Of a DNA stretch of 64,000 nucleotides, positions 1-7,859 are shown piece after piece. The notes under the pieces are model-generated. The model was not told where the DNA came from, did no database searches, and was given only the letters and a program-made list of their open reading frames with translations. The stretch is from DASSJM01 sp036280655 (GTDB taxonomy: Bacteria > Actinomycetota > UBA4738 > HRBIN12): contig DASUQI010000010.1 in the NCBI GenBank assembly GCA_036280655.1, positions 1-64,000 of the forward strand, written 5' to 3'. A program made the translations under genes and the position numbers. Each line of letters starts with the position of its first letter. Positions within the stretch are counted from its first letter, which is position 1.

Positions 1-2006
1 AGCCCGGCGAGCGTGAGCGCGCCGGCGATCATCGACAGGAGGCCCGCCCGGTCGGCCGCCGCGACCGCGAGGGCGTAGGTGCCGGGCCGCGACCCCTCGG
101 CCGCGAGCGTGCGCACCTCGAGCGCGCCCAGCGGCCGTGCGACGAGCCCGAAGTGCGCGGCGACGCGGTCCGGCGGAACGGTCAGCAGGTAACCGCTCGG
201 CATCCGCTCGAGGAACCGCTCGACGTCGTCGGGGTCCTCGCCCGCGAGCGCGCGACGGATCTCCTCGGCGCGCCCGGCCAGTCGCTCGGCGGTGCCGGGT
301 TCGACGTCGCCCCGCTCGAGGACGCGCCGGACCTTGCCGACGAGCTCGCGCACGAGCGCAGCACGCCACGGCGTCCACGCGAGCGGCCCGGTGGCCCCCG
401 CGTCGGCGATCGTGAGCAGGGTGAGCGCGCCGAGGCGCGACCGATCGCCGATCGTGGCGGCCACGCCCTGCACGAGGTCCTCGTCCTCGAGATCGCGCCG
501 GGTCGCCGTGTCAGAGAGCAGCAGGTGCTCCGCCACGAGGAACCGCGCGAGGTCGGCGGTGGCGCCGTCGACCCCCGCGTGCTCGAGCGTCTCCCGCGCG
601 ACGCGGACGCCGACGGTCACGTGCTCACCCTCCCCCGTCTTGCCGACGTCGTGCAGGAGCGCGGCGAGCAGGACGGCGTCACGGTCGTCCACCGCCTCGG
701 CCGCCTCCGCCGAGAGCGGATCGTCGCCCGGGTCGTCGAGCAGCGCCGCCGCGCCGGCGAGGCTCTCGAGCAGGTGCACGTCCACGGACGATCGGTGATA
801 CGGATCGCGCTGCGGACGGCACCGGACGTCGCCCCACGCCGGCAGGTACCGCTCGAGCAGGCCGATGCGGTCGAGTGTCTCGAGCGCACCCGCCGCATCC
901 GGGCCGCTGCGCAGCAGCTCGAGGAACGCGTCCCGGACCTCGACCGTCCACGGCGCCCCGGCCGGGACGACGTCGGGCGCCATCGCGTCGAGCGCCGCGG
1001 CGGGCATCACCCCGCGTTCGCGGACGACGGCGACGAACGCGCGCAGAATGCCCTCGGGCGTCGGCTCGATCTCCGGCAGCGGCGACGACCCCCGCAGGTA
1101 CCGGTCGAACGCGGACGTGACGACGTGCTCGAGCTGCCGCCCGTGCTCGAACACCGATCGCATGAGGCCGTCGACCGCGGGCAGACCCGGCTCGTCGACG
1201 AACCCCATGCCGGCTGCGATCGGCGCCTGCTGCTCGAGGACGAGCCGGTTCGAACCGCGTCCCCCCTCCAGGTGGAGCGCACTCCGGACGCGGACGAGGA
1301 CCTCCTCGGCCTCGGCGACCGCCCGCCGCTCGGCCGCGCGCACGATCCCCGCCTCCTCGAGCGGCGAGCCGACGGCCAGCTCCAGCCATCCGAGCGTCTG
1401 CGCGTCCCGGAGTCCGCCAGTGCCCTCCTTCACGTCCGGCTCGAGCAGCGACGACACCGATCCGAACCGTTCGCCGCGGGACTCACGATCGTCGACCAGG
1501 CGGGCGGCGAAGGCGCGGGGATCGGCGCGCTCGGGCTCGAGGACGCTGGCGTGGGTCGCGGACCACGCGGTCCGGTTCCCGGCGAGGAGCCGGCCGTCGA
1601 GCATCGCGGTCGCTGCGTCCAACCGGGTCGCGGCCTCGACGCACTCGGCCGGGGTGCGCACGGCGTGGCCTACGCGCAGCCCCGCGTCCCACAACGGGTA
1701 CAGGAGGCGTTCGGCGAGAGCGCCAACCCCCGACGCCTTCGAGCCGTCGTGCAGGATCAGCAGGTCGACGTCGGAGCCGGGTGACAGCATCCCGCGGCCG
1801 TAGCCGCCGAGCGCGACGAGCGCCACCTCGGGTCCCGCGTCGCCGAACAGGTCCCGCAGGTACCCGTCGACGATCTCGGCCCGGCGGGCGGCCGACCAGC
1901 GACCGTGGTGGCCGAGTGCGTACGCGCGGTCGAGCGCACGGAGATCCTCGAGCAGCCGGGCGACCGACGCACGGGGCGCGCCCACCTCAGCAGGCCGTTC
2001 GCCCAC
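1..2006 (-). CDS. glnD: Bifunctional PII uridylyltransferase/uridylyl-removing enzyme GlnD, 3' end cut off by the window
   Basis: GlnD uridylylates PII protein when glutamine is low and removes the UMP when it is high. The minus-strand frame is open from a GTG at 2006 to the window edge (668 codons). It shows the nucleotidyltransferase motif GGYGRGMLSPGSDVDLL near residues 67-83, an HD-domain HDVGK motif ending at residue 456, and at the edge the start of an ACT domain (DRAGLLSMIAGAL). The family has two C-terminal ACT domains, so the second is missing here. The GTG lies 2 nt after the glnB stop, so the two are probably translationally coupled. The adjacent PII gene supports the assignment. 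Long open frames on the opposite strand are composition shadows. Confidence 0.93.
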   Translation of the reverse strand, partial: MGERPAEVGAPRASVARLLEDLRALDRAYALGHHGRWSAARRAEIVDGYLRDLFGDAGPEVALVALGGYGRGMLSPGSDVDLLILHDGSKASGVGALAERLLYPLWDAGLRVGHAVRTPAECVEAATRLDAATAMLDGRLLAGNRTAWSATHASVLEPERADPRAFAARLVDDRESRGERFGSVSSLLEPDVKEGTGGLRDAQTLGWLELAVGSPLEEAGIVRAAERRAVAEAEEVLVRVRSALHLEGGRGSNRLVLEQQAPIAAGMGFVDEPGLPAVDGLMRSVFEHGRQLEHVVTSAFDRYLRGSSPLPEIEPTPEGILRAFVAVVRERGVMPAAALDAMAPDVVPAGAPWTVEVRDAFLELLRSGPDAAGALETLDRIGLLERYLPAWGDVRCRPQRDPYHRSSVDVHLLESLAGAAALLDDPGDDPLSAEAAEAVDDRDAVLLAALLHDVGKTGEGEHVTVGVRVARETLEHAGVDGATADLARFLVAEHLLLSDTATRRDLEDEDLVQGVAATIGDRSRLGALTLLTIADAGATGPLAWTPWRAALVRELVGKVRRVLERGDVEPGTAERLAGRAEEIRRALAGEDPDDVERFLERMPSGYLLTVPPDRVAAHFGLVARPLGALEVRTLAAEGSRPGTYALAVAAADRAGLLSMIAGALTLAG

Positions 2007-2008
2007 GG

Positions 2009-2347
2009 CTAGAGGGCGTCGGGACCCATCTCGCCCGTCCGGATCCGGCGCAGCCGCTCGACCGGCGTCACCCAGATCTTGCCGTCGCCGATCTTCCCGG
2101 TCCGGGCGGCCGAGGATACCGCCTCGACGATGCCGTCCACCTGGTCGTCGTCACAGAGGACCTCGACCCTGATCTTCGGCACGAAGTCGACCTGGTACTC
2201 GGCCCCGCGGTACACCTCGGTGTGGCCGCGCTGCCGGCCGAACCCCTCGACCTCGGTGATCGTCATGCCGTCCACGCCGACGTCGCGCAGCGCCTCCTTG
2301 ACCTCGTCGAGGCGGTGCGGCTTCACGATCGCGACGACGAGCCTCAC
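2009..2347 (-). CDS. glnB: Nitrogen regulatory protein PII
   Basis: PII is a cytoplasmic trimer that senses ATP/ADP and 2-oxoglutarate and controls nitrogen assimilation. The product has the normal 112 residues. The T-loop holds the modifiable tyrosine at exactly position 51 (RGAEYQVDF). The C-terminal signature GKIGDGKIWVTPVE is present. The start is GTG, preceded by GAGGGGG about 4 nt upstream. glnD follows after 2 nt, which is the usual PII-modifier pairing. The ammonium transporter gene amtB, often upstream, is absent; ku lies upstream instead, 61 nt away, and may share a transcript. GlnB and GlnK cannot be separated by sequence alone; the glnD linkage without amtB favours GlnB. Confidence 0.95.
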   Translation of the reverse strand: MRLVVAIVKPHRLDEVKEALRDVGVDGMTITEVEGFGRQRGHTEVYRGAEYQVDFVPKIRVEVLCDDDQVDGIVEAVSSAARTGKIGDGKIWVTPVERLRRIRTGEMGPDAL

Positions 2348-2408
2348 GGAGCCCCCTCGCTCGGACGAAGCGCTCAGCTTAGGTCAGTCGGCGTCGCCGG
2401 TGGCGCGG

Positions 2409-3308
2409 CTACTCGCCGGAGGCCTTCTTCCGCGGCGCCGGCTTCTTCGCGGCGGTGGCGCGCTTGGCCGTCGATCGCTTGGCGGCCGGCTTCTTCGCGG
2501 CCGACTTCTTCGTCCCACCTCGCGACGCCGGCGTCTTCCCCTTCGCGGCCGCGACCGAGGCCTTCAGAGCCTCCATGAGGTCGACGACCCGCGCGGGCGC
2601 CTCCTCGGCCGGCGCCTCGATCGGCTCGCCCGCCACCTTCTTCTCGACGATCCCGAGCAGCGCCTCGCGGTAGGCGTCGGAGAACGCCTCGGGGTTCCAC
2701 GGCTCGGTGAGGTTGTCGATCAACGAGCGCGCCATGTCGACCTCGTTCTCGCGGACCTTCTCGTCCGCCGGCACCGTGTCGAACTCGGCGGCGCGGACCT
2801 CGTCCGGCCAGTACATCGTCTCGAGGACGAAGACGTCCTCCTTGAACCGGAGCGCGGACAGGTGCTCCTTGTCCCGGAAGCTGACCTTCGCGATGCCGAC
2901 CTTGCCCTCCTCGGTGAGCGCCTTGCGCAGGAGCGCGTAGGCCTTCGCCCCGGTCTCTTCGGGGACGAGGTAGTAGGACTTCTTGAACAGGATCGGGTCG
3001 ATCTCGTCGAGCTCGACGAACTGCTGGATGTCGATCGCGCGACTTGACTCGACCGGCACCGCGTCGAAGTCGTCGTCCGTGAGGACGACGTAGCGGTCCT
3101 TCTCGACCTCGTAACCCTTCACGATGTGCTCGAACTCGACCTCCTCGCCGTCGATCGAGCACACCCGCTTGTATTTGATCCGGCCGTGGTCCTCGTCGTG
3201 GAGCTGGTTGAACTTCAGGGACTTCTCCTCCGTGGCCGGGTACACGGCGACCGGGATCGTGACGAGGCCGAACGAGATGGCTCCCTTCCACATCGCCCTG
3301 GGTGGCAT
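2409..3308 (-). CDS. ku: Non-homologous end-joining protein Ku
   Basis: Bacterial Ku is a homodimeric ring that binds DNA double-strand ends and recruits LigD. The 299-residue product starts with the characteristic MWKGAISFGLVTIPV block, contains the Ku core (LVPEETGAKAYALL, VLETMYWPDEVR), and ends in a Lys/Ala-rich tail (about residues 255-299) of the kind that mediates DNA binding in bacterial Ku. The ATG at 3308 is preferred because AAGGAG lies 7 nt upstream; an in-frame GTG at 3314 sits too close to that site. ligD is divergently oriented 390 bp away, giving the complete two-component NHEJ system. Confidence 0.96.
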   Translation of the reverse strand: MPPRAMWKGAISFGLVTIPVAVYPATEEKSLKFNQLHDEDHGRIKYKRVCSIDGEEVEFEHIVKGYEVEKDRYVVLTDDDFDAVPVESSRAIDIQQFVELDEIDPILFKKSYYLVPEETGAKAYALLRKALTEEGKVGIAKVSFRDKEHLSALRFKEDVFVLETMYWPDEVRAAEFDTVPADEKVRENEVDMARSLIDNLTEPWNPEAFSDAYREALLGIVEKKVAGEPIEAPAEEAPARVVDLMEALKASVAAAKGKTPASRGGTKKSAAKKPAAKRSTAKRATAAKKPAPRKKASGE

Positions 3309-3432
3309 AGGCACGCTCCTTCTGCGTCAGGCATGGAGACGACGTGCTGAGCCCCCGATTCTAATCGCCGCCGGGGACATGCCCCGGAGCGGGGTTGACC
3401 TTGCGTGGGAACCCGTATACGAGAACGGGTCC

Positions 3433-3668
3433 GTGCGTGCGCGACACGTCCTCGTCGTGGTCGTTGCGGCGCTCCTCGCCGCCCGCGGCGGCGAGACCGA
3501 GGTCCGGGGCGGCGGGATCGAGACGGGTCCGACCGCCCCACCGCGACCGGTCCGACTGGGGTCGGGGTCGACGCTACGGGCGTCGTCGAGGGCTTCGGGC
3601 TCGACATCGGGCAGTTCTTCCCCGAGAACGTCGAGATCCCGATCGCCGAGGGCGCCCCGCAGTGCTGA
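3433..3668 (+). pseudogene. Possible broken small lipoprotein gene between ku and ligD
   Basis: This is the only coding-like content in the 390-bp gap between ku and ligD. From a GTG at 3433 one frame reads MRARHVLVVVVAALLAARGG, which looks like a lipoprotein signal in which the lipobox Cys (expected AACGG) has become Arg. A different frame then carries a plausible acidic secreted tail ending in AEGAPQC and a stop at 3666-3668. Joining them needs one frameshift near 3530-3570. A weak sigma-A-like pair (TTGACC 3395-3400, TATACG 3416-3421, 15-nt spacer) lies upstream. This could be a decayed gene, an assembly error or chance. Confidence 0.3.
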
Positions 3669-3683
3669 ACCCGGCCTGACGGC

Positions 3684-3689
3684 TACGCT
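3684..3689 (+). promoter_or_regulatory. -10 element for ligD (leaderless)
   Basis: TACGCT ends 6 nt before the GTG start of ligD. This matches the TAnnnT hexamer found at the same distance before many genes here and implies that the mRNA starts at or next to the start codon. Confidence 0.5.
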
Positions 3690-3695
3690 GGCCGG

Positions 3696-6179
3696 GTGCC
3701 ACCTCGCAGGAAGAAGAGCACCGGCGGCCGCGCGTTCACGGTCGAGTTCCCCGAGCCGCTCCCCGTCGACAAGCGCGGCGACGCGTGGTGGATGGAGGCC
3801 GACGGCCGCGAGCTCCGCCTGTCGAACCTCGACAAGATCTTCTGGCCCGACGAGGGCTACACGAAGGGCGACCTCATCGCCTACTACTTCAACGTCGCCG
3901 AGCTGATCCTCCCGCACCTCCGCGACCGCCCGCTCACGATGAAGCGCATGCCCGACGGGATGGACGGCCCGTTCTTCTACGAGAAGACGGCTCCGTCGCA
4001 CACGCCGGACTGGATCGAGCGGTGTCCCGTCGAGAGCGAGGACGCGAAGGGTGGCGTGATCGGCTACCTGATGGTGAACGACCTCTCGACGCTCCTGTAC
4101 GTAGCGAACCTCGGCTGCATCGAGATGCACCCGCTGCACTCGCGCTGCGAGAGCGTCGGCACCCCGGACTACCTGTTCTTCGACCTCGACCCGATGGGCG
4201 CGAGCTTCGAGGACGTGCTCGCGGTCTCGCTCCACGTGCACGCCGCGCTCAATGCGCTCGGCCTCACCGGGTACCCGAAGACCTCGGGCGCGACCGGGGT
4301 GCAGATCTACGTCCCGGTCGAGCGCGGTTGGTCCTACGACCAGGTGCGCGACTTCGTCGGGACGCTCGGACGGACGATCGAACGAGCGGATCCCGACCGC
4401 GTGACGATGGCGTGGAGGATCGAGAACCGCACCGGCAAGGTCTTCATCGACCACAACATGAACCGCACCGGCGCGAACATCTCGGCCGTCTACTCGCTCC
4501 GCCCCGAGCCCGGCGCGACCGCGTCGACGCCGCTCACCTGGGAGGAGGTCGAGGCGGGCCTCACACCGCAGGACTTCAGGATCGACAACGTGTGGGGGCG
4601 GTTCGGCGAACTCGGCGACCTGTTCGAGCCCGTGCGGACCGAGCCGCAGGACCTGGCCCCCGCGCTCGAGGCCGTGGGGCTCTCCGCCGAGAAGGCGATG
4701 CGCGTGCAACGCTCGTCGGCGAAGGTCATCGCGGAGTCGAAGGACCCGAACCTCGCCGAGTACCTGCGGAAACGCTCGTTCGGGGCGCAGGGGACGACCG
4801 AGCCGCCGCCCGGCGGCGCCGAGGGCGAGGGGAACTCGTTCGTGATCCACAAGCACCGGGCGACGCGCCTGCACTACGACGTCCGGCTCGAACGCGACGG
4901 CGCGCTCCCGTCGTGGGCGGTGCCGCGCGGACTCCCGGTCCAGCCGAAGGACAAGCGGCTCGCGGTCCGGACCGAGGACCACCCCCTCGAGTACGGGAAG
5001 TTCGCTGGGACGATCCCCGAGGGCCACTACGGCGCCGGCGAGGTGCGGATCTTCGACGACGGCTGGTACGAGCCGATCGAGTGGACCGACTCGAAGGTGA
5101 GCTTCCGCCTCCACGGCCGCCGGTACCCGGGGCTCGAGTTCCACTTCGTGAAGACCCGGAGCGACTGGCTCGCCTTCCTGGCGTCGCATCAAGAGGCGCC
5201 GCTGATCGACGTCCCGCCGTCGATCCCGCCGATGCTCGCCGAGGGCGGGTGGAAGCCGTTCGACGGCGAGAACTGGTGGTTCGAGCCGAAGTTCGACGGG
5301 ATCCGTTCGGTCACGACGCTGGCCACGGACTACACCCGGCTCGTCACCCGCAACGGCCGCGACGTCACGGACAAGTACCCCGAGCTCCGGATGGTCCACG
5401 AGCTCGTCGACCAGGTGAACGCGGTGCTCGACGCCGAGATCGTCGCGTTCGGCGACGACGGCAGGAACTCGTTCGAGGCGCTCCAGCAACGGATGAACCT
5501 CACGAACGAGCGCGAGATCAAACGCATCTCGAGCAAGATCCCGGTCGCGCTCGTGGCGTTCGACCTGCTGTGGCTCGACGGGAACGACCTGACCGGGCTC
5601 GCCCTCGAGCAGCGGCGCGAGCTCCTCGAGACGATCGTCGAGCCCGACCACCGACTCCAGCTCGTGCCCCACATCGAGGAGAAGGGCGAGCGGTTCGCCG
5701 AGGAGGCGCGGGAGCTCGGCCTCGAGGGCGTGGTCGCGAAGCGGCTCGGCTCGAGGTACCAGCCGGGGCGGCGCCCGCCGGACTGGCGGAAGATCAAGCT
5801 CACGAACACGCAGGACTGCGTGATCCTCGGGTGGACGCCCGGGCAGGGCGGGCGGCAGGGAACGTTCGGCGCGCTGCTCGTCGGGGCCTACGACGACGGC
5901 GAGCTCTTATGGGTCGGCCAGGTCGGCACGGGGTTCACCCGGGCAACGCTCGACAAGATCCTCGAGCGGCTCGAGCCCCTCAAGCGGCCGACGCCGCCGA
6001 TCGACGACCCCGAGCTCGCGAAGGTGAAGGGCGCCACGTTCGTCGAGCCGAAGGTGGTCTGCGAGGTCGAGTACCTCGAGATCACGAAGAGCACGCGCAA
6101 GATGCGCGCGCCATCGTTCAAGGGACTGCGCGACGACAAACTCCCCGACGAATGCGTCCTCGAGAGGCCGAGGACCTGA
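3696..6179 (+). CDS. ligD: Multifunctional ATP-dependent DNA ligase LigD (polymerase-phosphoesterase-ligase)
   Basis: LigD processes and seals double-strand breaks held by Ku. The 827-residue chain has the mycobacterial domain order. The primase-like polymerase (about 20-310) has the metal-binding pair in FFDLDP (D163, D165) and KTSGATGVQIYVPV. The 3'-phosphoesterase (about 375-500) has HKHRATRLHYD, with H387, H393 and D395 as likely active-site residues. The ATP-dependent ligase (about 515-820) has the adenylation motif EPKFDG with K532, then EGVVAKRLGS and the OB-fold. In the polymerase motif a Gln replaces the His seen in many homologues. The GTG start is supported by the -10 element just upstream and by the Lys/Arg-rich N-terminus. 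Confidence 0.96.
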   Translation: MPPRRKKSTGGRAFTVEFPEPLPVDKRGDAWWMEADGRELRLSNLDKIFWPDEGYTKGDLIAYYFNVAELILPHLRDRPLTMKRMPDGMDGPFFYEKTAPSHTPDWIERCPVESEDAKGGVIGYLMVNDLSTLLYVANLGCIEMHPLHSRCESVGTPDYLFFDLDPMGASFEDVLAVSLHVHAALNALGLTGYPKTSGATGVQIYVPVERGWSYDQVRDFVGTLGRTIERADPDRVTMAWRIENRTGKVFIDHNMNRTGANISAVYSLRPEPGATASTPLTWEEVEAGLTPQDFRIDNVWGRFGELGDLFEPVRTEPQDLAPALEAVGLSAEKAMRVQRSSAKVIAESKDPNLAEYLRKRSFGAQGTTEPPPGGAEGEGNSFVIHKHRATRLHYDVRLERDGALPSWAVPRGLPVQPKDKRLAVRTEDHPLEYGKFAGTIPEGHYGAGEVRIFDDGWYEPIEWTDSKVSFRLHGRRYPGLEFHFVKTRSDWLAFLASHQEAPLIDVPPSIPPMLAEGGWKPFDGENWWFEPKFDGIRSVTTLATDYTRLVTRNGRDVTDKYPELRMVHELVDQVNAVLDAEIVAFGDDGRNSFEALQQRMNLTNEREIKRISSKIPVALVAFDLLWLDGNDLTGLALEQRRELLETIVEPDHRLQLVPHIEEKGERFAEEARELGLEGVVAKRLGSRYQPGRRPPDWRKIKLTNTQDCVILGWTPGQGGRQGTFGALLVGAYDDGELLWVGQVGTGFTRATLDKILERLEPLKRPTPPIDDPELAKVKGATFVEPKVVCEVEYLEITKSTRKMRAPSFKGLRDDKLPDECVLERPRT

Positions 6180-6318
6180 GCCGCTGACGAAAGTCACCCG
6201 CGCCGTTCGGACCAGCGCCGGACGGAAAGCCTCCACCCACGTATGCATCCGCGCGTCGAGCGACGTCACGTGATGCGCGTCACCTTCGCAAGCGTTTCGA
6301 AAGCAGCGCGCAAGAACG

Positions 6319-7797
6319 ATGAAACGGGACAGGTGCACCGTGCTGTCCATGGACAAGGTCGCACGGATCGGGACGGTCCTCCTGGCGGCAGCAGCCGTCG
6401 CCTGCGGACAGCTGGGCTCCGCGACCCCCCCGGCCGGGGACGCGCCACCGGCGACAGCATCGCAAGGCGTCGCCGCTCAGGGACCGAGTGGCCCTAGCGG
6501 CCCCCCGAACGTCGTGCTGATCCTGACCGACGACCAGCGGTGGGACACGCTGTGGGCGATGCCGACGGTCACCCGCGAGATCGGAGACCGCGGGATCACG
6601 TTCGCGAACGGCTTCGTGTCCAATCCCCTGTGTTGCCCGAGCCGGGCGAGCATCCTGACGGGGCAGTACTCGCACTCGACCGGCGTGTACACGAACCACG
6701 GCGGCGAGCTTCACGGCGGCTTCCGGGCCTTCCGGGACCGCTCGACGATCGCCACGTGGCTGGACGAGGCCGGATACCGCACCGCACTGTTCGGCAAGTA
6801 CCTGAACGGCTACACGGCCTCATACGTGCCACCCGGATGGGACACGTGGTTCGCCACCTACCGGAACGGCGGCTTCTACGACTATCTGGCCGCAGACGAT
6901 TACGTGATGAAGCCGTATGGCTCCGACCGTGCAGACTACGGCACCACGGTGCTCGCTCAGGGGGCGGTCGGGTTCATCGAGTCGACACCGGCCGACACGC
7001 CGCTCTTCCTCTACTTCGCCCCCCACGCTCCGCACGAGCCGGCGACGGCGGCGCCCGGCGACGGGAACGCCTTCTCGGACCTCGAACCGTGGCGACCGGC
7101 AAGCTACGACGAGGACGACGTCTCCGACAAGCCCGAGTACATCGTCGAACGAGCACCCCTGGATCGGGCCGCAGCGTCCCGGATCGACGGGTTCCGGCGG
7201 AGGCAGTACCGTTCGCTGCTCGCGGTCGACCGGGCGATCGGCGAGATCGTCGATTCGCTGGAGGCGACAGGCCGCCTGTCGAATACGATCATCGTCTTCA
7301 CGGCGGACAACGGGATGCTCTGGGGCGAGCACCGCTGGGACGCCAAGCTCGTTCCGTACGAGGAGAGCATCCGGGTGCCGTTCGTCGTGCGGTTCGACCC
7401 GGCGATCGGCGCGCCCAGGACGGACGAGCGCCTGGTCCTGAACGTCGACCTGGCGCCGACGTTCGCCGAGGTCGCGGGGATCGCGGCCCCGGCAGCCGAG
7501 GGACGGAGCCTCGTGCCGCTGTTCGACGAGGGCGGCGCTCGGGCGTGGCGGACCGACTTCCTCATCGAGCACATGCAGAAGGGGGCCGGCGGGGTTCCCA
7601 CCTACTGCGGCGTGCGTGCCGAGCGGCATGTCTTCGTTCGCTACGCGACGGGCGAGGAGGAGCTCTACGATCTCGCGCGAGACCCCGCCCAGCTCGAGAA
7701 CCTGGCCGTCGACGCCGGTTCCGCGACGCTGCGACGCGAGCTCCTTCGGCGCCTGCGCGAGCTCTGCGATCCCGCCCCGCCCGGGCTCGCCCTCTAG
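6319..7797 (+). CDS. Exported (probable lipoprotein) arylsulfatase-family hydrolase
   Basis: This enzyme hydrolyses sulfate esters outside the membrane; the substrate is unknown. The 492-residue product has an N-terminal hydrophobic stretch ending in AAVAC (Cys29), a possible lipobox, followed by a Pro/Gly/Ser-rich linker. The type I sulfatase core follows: metal-binding VLILTDDQ, the formylglycine motif CCPSRASILTG (target Cys105), GKYLNGY, a TADNGMLWGEH metal-site segment, and a C-terminal ELYDLARDPAQLENL block. The ATG at 6319 is used, but the in-frame ATG at 6349 is possible and neither has a strong ribosome binding site. An anaerobic or FGE-type maturase must be encoded elsewhere. It converges on the BTAD regulator gene with 62 nt between. 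Confidence 0.88.
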   Translation: MKRDRCTVLSMDKVARIGTVLLAAAAVACGQLGSATPPAGDAPPATASQGVAAQGPSGPSGPPNVVLILTDDQRWDTLWAMPTVTREIGDRGITFANGFVSNPLCCPSRASILTGQYSHSTGVYTNHGGELHGGFRAFRDRSTIATWLDEAGYRTALFGKYLNGYTASYVPPGWDTWFATYRNGGFYDYLAADDYVMKPYGSDRADYGTTVLAQGAVGFIESTPADTPLFLYFAPHAPHEPATAAPGDGNAFSDLEPWRPASYDEDDVSDKPEYIVERAPLDRAAASRIDGFRRRQYRSLLAVDRAIGEIVDSLEATGRLSNTIIVFTADNGMLWGEHRWDAKLVPYEESIRVPFVVRFDPAIGAPRTDERLVLNVDLAPTFAEVAGIAAPAAEGRSLVPLFDEGGARAWRTDFLIEHMQKGAGGVPTYCGVRAERHVFVRYATGEEELYDLARDPAQLENLAVDAGSATLRRELLRRLRELCDPAPPGLAL

Positions 7798-7859
7798 CGA
7801 TCGGCTGCGAGCCTTGGCTCGGGCGATGCGTCTTCGAGGTGAAACGAAAAAGCGACGCG

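Noticed and set aside
153..1784. Long plus-strand ORF (543 codons) opposite glnD
   Set aside because: It is Arg/Glu-rich nonsense in a composition-shadow frame; the minus strand gives the full GlnD motif set.
3395..3421. TTGACC/TATACG as a sigma-A promoter
   Set aside because: The spacer is 15 nt and the gene it would serve is broken, so it is kept only as a note.
3327..5672. 781-codon minus-strand ORF opposite ligD
   Set aside because: No recognisable domain; LigD on the plus strand shows all three active sites in one frame.
7808..7821. Dyad CGAGCC-TT-GGCTCG between the convergent sulfatase and BTAD regulator genes as a terminator
   Set aside because: The loop is two bases, there is no T-run, and GC content makes such short dyads common.
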